A stretch of 43,248 nt of DNA from Pseudomonadales bacterium (GTDB lineage: Bacteria > Pseudomonadota > Gammaproteobacteria > Pseudomonadales > Azotimanducaceae), in NCBI GenBank assembly GCA_016763855.1, contig JAESSY010000113.1, forward strand, positions 1-43,248, in the 5' to 3' direction. Shown here one piece after another: positions 42,500-43,248 of this stretch. A program made the position numbers and the translations under genes. The notes under the pieces are model-generated. The model was given only the letters and a program-made list of their open reading frames with translations. It did no database searches and was not told the origin of the DNA. Each line of letters opens with the position of its first letter. The first letter of the stretch is position 1.

Positions 42500-43248
42500 T
42501 CACCGCAATGCTTTTTGAACTGCTAAAATAATTTGATCAATATCGGCTAACGGATTTGCTGCAACCGATCTAACCCACTTCTCGCCATCAAGAACACAGT
42601 TAGAAAACATCCCTTCAGGCAAACACTGATAAAACGCGTCGGTGCTCATAGTGAGAGGACGGAATACTGTCACGCCTGTTTCTGGCATTGCCAAAAGCGA
42701 AATGTTGTCTTCTTTGTTCAATTGGGTTGCAAGTATGCTGGCCATCGACATCGCGTGATCGATACGATCAGCAATACCTTCTCTTCCCCATGCGATCATG
42801 GTCGCCAGTAACGGTATAGCAGCCGCACCGCGCGAACCCTGAACCCCAATATTCGGTGTGGCTAAATAGCCACCACCAAAACTTATCGCTGAGTTTGCGA
42901 GGTCTACGTCTCGCAACATGATTAGTGCAGATTCTTTAGGTTGAAAAAGCCATTTATGAGCAGAAACAGCGATAGAATCAGCATTATCGATGTCATCAAG
43001 TAGGTGAGCATGCGTTTGGCTTAAGCGCAGTGGACCTGCCCACGCGGCATCAACATGAGTCCATTTTGCCTGGCCTGCCAGTACAAGTGGATCAATTACG
43101 CCTGTGGCGGTTGTTCCTGCCGTTAAAACCAAACAGGCGTTTGATATATCTCCGATTTTATCTGGGTCAATTTGACCTTCGGAGTTTGTTGCAATCTGTT
43201 CATAAGGCAAACCAAGTATTCTTGCTGCTTTCTCGATACTGATATGCG
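42500..43248 (-). CDS. PLP-dependent decarboxylase, C-terminal part (5' end outside window)
   Basis: C-terminal ~249 residues of a group II (aromatic-L-amino-acid/glutamate-type) decarboxylase; the frame stays open to the window end, so the start lies beyond it. PLP features are in order: LVLTAGTTATGVIDP, HVDAAWAGPL (Asp contacts the ring nitrogen) and SAHKWLFQPKES, where the Lys carries PLP. QGSRGAAAIPLLATMIAWGREG follows. The C-terminal part ends ADIDQIILAVQKALR. The substrate (Tyr, Trp, Asp, Glu or diaminobutyrate) is set by N-terminal residues not present here. Confidence 0.93.
   Translation of the reverse strand, partial: HISIEKAARILGLPYEQIATNSEGQIDPDKIGDISNACLVLTAGTTATGVIDPLVLAGQAKWTHVDAAWAGPLRLSQTHAHLLDDIDNADSIAVSAHKWLFQPKESALIMLRDVDLANSAISFGGGYLATPNIGVQGSRGAAAIPLLATMIAWGREGIADRIDHAMSMASILATQLNKEDNISLLAMPETGVTVFRPLTMSTDAFYQCLPEGMFSNCVLDGEKWVRSVAANPLADIDQIILAVQKALR

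Overview
The window looks like a chromosomal stretch from a free-living, probably marine, gammaproteobacterium: moderate-to-low GC, fatty-acid/CoA metabolism, PiT phosphate uptake with a DUF47 partner, alkaline phosphatase, a BepA-like M48 protease, and many lipoproteins. The taxonomic call is inference from gene families only. No tRNA, rRNA, CRISPR, IS element or phage gene was recognised.

Layout. 1-2021: 3' part of a bifunctional enoyl-CoA hydratase/3-hydroxyacyl-CoA dehydrogenase, closed by a bidirectional terminator. 2096-6893 (minus): DUF47 protein, PiT phosphate transporter, SDR, MaoC-like and CaiB-like CoA enzymes. 7039-13597: MerC-like protein, ChbG/YdjC deacetylase, TLP1-type thiolase-like protein without the usual Cys, LLM flavin oxidoreductase, small STAS-like protein, and a tandem pair of AraC-type regulators. 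13621-19673: M48 metalloprotease, two paralogous secreted TPR/TonB-C proteins, two coupled lipoproteins.

20054-31434 (plus) is the most interesting part: one long gene array for an unfamiliar envelope machine. It encodes a Pro/Ser-rich lipoprotein, a second lipoprotein with a Gly/Ala-rich hydrophobic segment, a degenerate protein kinase with one TM helix, a TPR/PEGA-like protein that looks like the missing periplasmic half of that kinase (separated by a frame change at a T8 run), a membrane-anchored PEGA/SUMF1 protein lacking the Cys residues of formylglycine-generating enzymes, a small secreted acidic protein, a MotA/TolQ/ExbB-type proton channel, an actin/Hsp70-like protein with an FHA-like C-terminus, and two VWA proteins. 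Each VWA protein carries one N-terminal TM helix with an FLD-x-x-SCGFGA motif, in the place where ExbD/TolR/MotB carry their proton-path Asp. I infer a proton-driven stator whose two B-type subunits end in VWA domains.

31477-37578: DUF4139 protein, cyclase-family (kynurenine formamidase-like) hydrolase, acyl-CoA synthetase, a methyltransferase broken by a one-base frameshift, and an alkaline phosphatase. 37706-43248 (minus): Tat-exported two-subunit molybdenum hydroxylase, ParB-like protein, PPOX flavoprotein, NTF2-fold protein, and the C-terminal part of a PLP decarboxylase.

Caution: three places (near 23540, 30448 and 35852) look like single-base frame changes. They may be sequencing or assembly errors, so a programmed-slippage reading of the first needs raw-read confirmation.
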